A stretch of DNA of 7,431 bases from Planctomycetaceae bacterium (lineage in GTDB: Bacteria > Planctomycetota > Planctomycetia > Pirellulales > Thermoguttaceae), in assembly GCA_031287585.1 (NCBI GenBank), contig JAITST010000108.1, positions 1 to 7,431 of the forward strand, written 5' to 3'. Under the pieces are notes generated by a model. It was not told the origin of the DNA. It saw nothing but the letters and a program-made list of their open reading frames with translations, and did no database searches. Position 1 is the stretch's first letter; every line of letters begins with the position of its first letter. A program made the position numbers and the translations under genes. This document shows, piece after piece, positions 6,345 to 7,431 of this stretch.

Positions 6345-7341
6345 ATGCGTCCGACACGAAATAATTATCGGCAATCGACACACAAAGTCAAGAGCAACTT
6401 TGCCATTTGCGTTCAGCAACTTTTTACCGCCGAACTTCACGGCTATAAAATCAACAACAACGTCATCATCAAAGTCCTCGTCGCCGCTCTTTGTTGTTGC
6501 GAATCCCTCTTCGCCGTCTGCCGCTCCATTGCTGGCAGTCCCACCGATAAAACCATCGCCGATAATCTCATCAAACTCCTGCCGCCTTACCAAAAACTGC
6601 AACAACACATCAACGCAACCCTCGCCGAGCAACTGCCGAAAACGTTTTTCAAGAAAACCCATCGGCTTGCCATTGACCTCGTCTTTGTTCCCTATCACGG
6701 TCGATGGGATTGAAAATCAAGTTATTGCTGTTAGACCGCGGTTTTTACGGTGTCAGCGTGATTTCGTATTTGAAGAAAGTGCGCCAACCGTTTCTGATGC
6801 CGCTGGTGATTCGCGGCAAAAAGGGAACGAAAAACAACGCGGCAACGGGAACACGAAAGTATGCGGCGATGAAGAAACAGTTTTGGGATTGGTATCGTTT
6901 GACGATGCGTAGAAAAGTTGGTGAAGAATGGATTGAGAAACAGACTTAGTTCAATGTTTGTGTGTATTGTAAAAACTTGAACGGACAGCGCACGCAGCAT
7001 TGCCGTCAGAGTTTTGCGTTTGCGTATAACGGTGTTTCGTTTGGCAAGGCGAAGGATTTTTTTGAAATGTATCGGAGGCGTTTCGGCATTGAATCAAGTT
7101 ATCGGCAGAGTCATCAAGCGAGGGGTCGGACTTGCACCTTCGGTTATTTTATTTTGCGTTGTCGATACTGATGCGAAATTGCTGGCTGGAGTTTGAGCGG
7201 GAGGTCTTGTTGGCGGCTGGAAGGAAGAAACAGATGACGAGTAAGTACGTCAGTTTCAAACAGCTGCTCGGAATCATTCGCCGGACGCTTGAAAATTTTG
7301 ACTGCAATTTCTGCCCACCAAACTGCTCCCAAACACCGTAA
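6345..7341 (+). pseudogene. IS4-superfamily DDE transposase, broken in three places
   Basis: The enzyme would have cut and joined DNA at the element's ends. The first piece (6345 to about 6703) contains the N-terminal helical region and the first catalytic Asp in LAIDLVFVPYHG. The frame then jumps directly to GLKIKLLLLDRGFYG, which holds the second Asp. In relatives some 60-80 residues lie between these motifs, so an internal deletion with a frame change is inferred at about 6700. The second piece reads through PLVIRGKKG, meets an in-frame TAG at 6947-6949, and continues with YRRRFGIESSYRQ, which fits the Y-x2-R-x3-E signature carrying the catalytic Glu. Near 7130-7140 another frameshift moves the reading to LRLFYFALSILMRNCW, then a charged tail to TAA 7339-7341. 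All three acidic residues survive, but the product cannot be made in one piece. The exact IS subgroup is uncertain; ISH3-like or other IS4 relatives are possible. Confidence 0.85.
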
Positions 7342-7357
7342 TTTAAGGCACTTCAAG

Positions 7358-7376
7358 GGAAATTACAAACTACTGA
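7358..7376 (-). repeat. Right terminal inverted repeat
   Basis: GGAAATTACAAACTACTGA on the plus strand is an exact match to the reverse complement of the left end. It begins 16 bases after the transposase stop. Confidence 0.88.
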
Positions 7377-7380
7377 TAAT

Positions 7381-7431
7381 ATGATGCAAGCAAATTTAAT
7401 TTCCGCCGAAATCAATACCGACAAACTCACC
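7381..7431 (+). CDS. Possible start of an unrecognised gene (runs off the window)
   Basis: The frame opens with ATG ATG four bases outside the insertion element and stays open to the window edge, giving MMQANLISAEINTDKLT. The composition looks protein-like, but 17 residues are too few to identify. ATG 7384 is an equally good start. No ribosome binding site is seen, because the bases before it belong to the element's right end. If the gene is real, the insertion has separated it from its own promoter, or the original start lay further upstream. Confidence 0.35.
   Translation, partial: MMQANLISAEINTDKLT

Larger units (their letters stand above)
6244..7376 (+). mobile_element. Degraded IS4-superfamily insertion sequence
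   Basis: The element is bounded by perfect 19-base inverted repeats and spans about 1.13 kb. Inside it lie a promoter-like sequence, a strong ribosome binding site and one transposase gene, reading left to right and filling nearly all of the space. No target-site duplication is obvious next to the repeats (left flank ATAAAT, right flank TAATAT). Because the transposase is inactive, the element could move only if a related enzyme acted on its ends. Confidence 0.82.

Noticed and set aside
6330..6698. Minus-strand frame of 122 codons rich in Asp and Gly
   Set aside because: Antisense shadow of the transposase N-terminal part, with no start signal or protein-like motifs.
6184..6912. Plus-strand frame of 242 codons across the insertion element
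   Set aside because: It is Ser/Pro/Thr-rich, crosses the terminal repeat and overlaps the recognisable transposase in another frame, so it is a shadow.

Overview
The window looks like an accessory (island-like) stretch of a bacterial chromosome, most likely from a planctomycete. The main evidence is the large secreted protein with pre-peptidase C-terminal (PPC) domains on the minus strand, whose N-terminal arrangement and domain order are typical of that phylum. A small cysteine-rich protein ending in a CPLGRW motif, next to glycosyltransferases, is the second hint. Base composition is moderate to AT-leaning by eye. No rRNA, tRNA or CRISPR array was seen.

Layout from left to right: (1) positions 1-375 hold the decayed C-terminal part of an ISKra4-family-like transposase on the plus strand, broken by frameshifts, two adjacent stops and a small internal deletion. 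(2) A minus-strand fragment of an unrecognised protein (405-677) carries a run of eight G/C within its frame. (3) A plus-strand sugar-transfer cluster follows. It contains a 64-residue Cys-rich protein (694-888) coupled by an ATGA overlap to a GT34-like glycosyltransferase (885-1547), a 291-base gap with a long hairpin, then a GT2 glycosyltransferase (1839-2564) coupled by a second ATGA overlap to a GT4 glycosyltransferase (2561-3607). (4) A hairpin in the 35-base convergent gap separates these from the exported 828-residue PPC-domain protein on the minus strand (3643-6129). (5) A degraded IS4-superfamily element (6244-7376) keeps perfect 19-base terminal inverted repeats, a good promoter and a ribosome binding site. 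Its transposase has lost the segment between the first two catalytic aspartates and also carries a stop and a second frameshift. (6) A possible new gene starts at 7381, just outside the element, and runs off the window.

The three glycosyltransferases probably act in sequence in the cytoplasm to build or decorate a surface glycan. Donors and acceptors cannot be read from the sequence. The PPC protein would act outside the cytoplasmic membrane, and nothing ties it functionally to the sugar genes except proximity. Two dead insertion sequences bracketing the block suggest that it was assembled or rearranged by mobile DNA. The least ordinary feature is the small Cys-rich protein translationally coupled to a glycosyltransferase.
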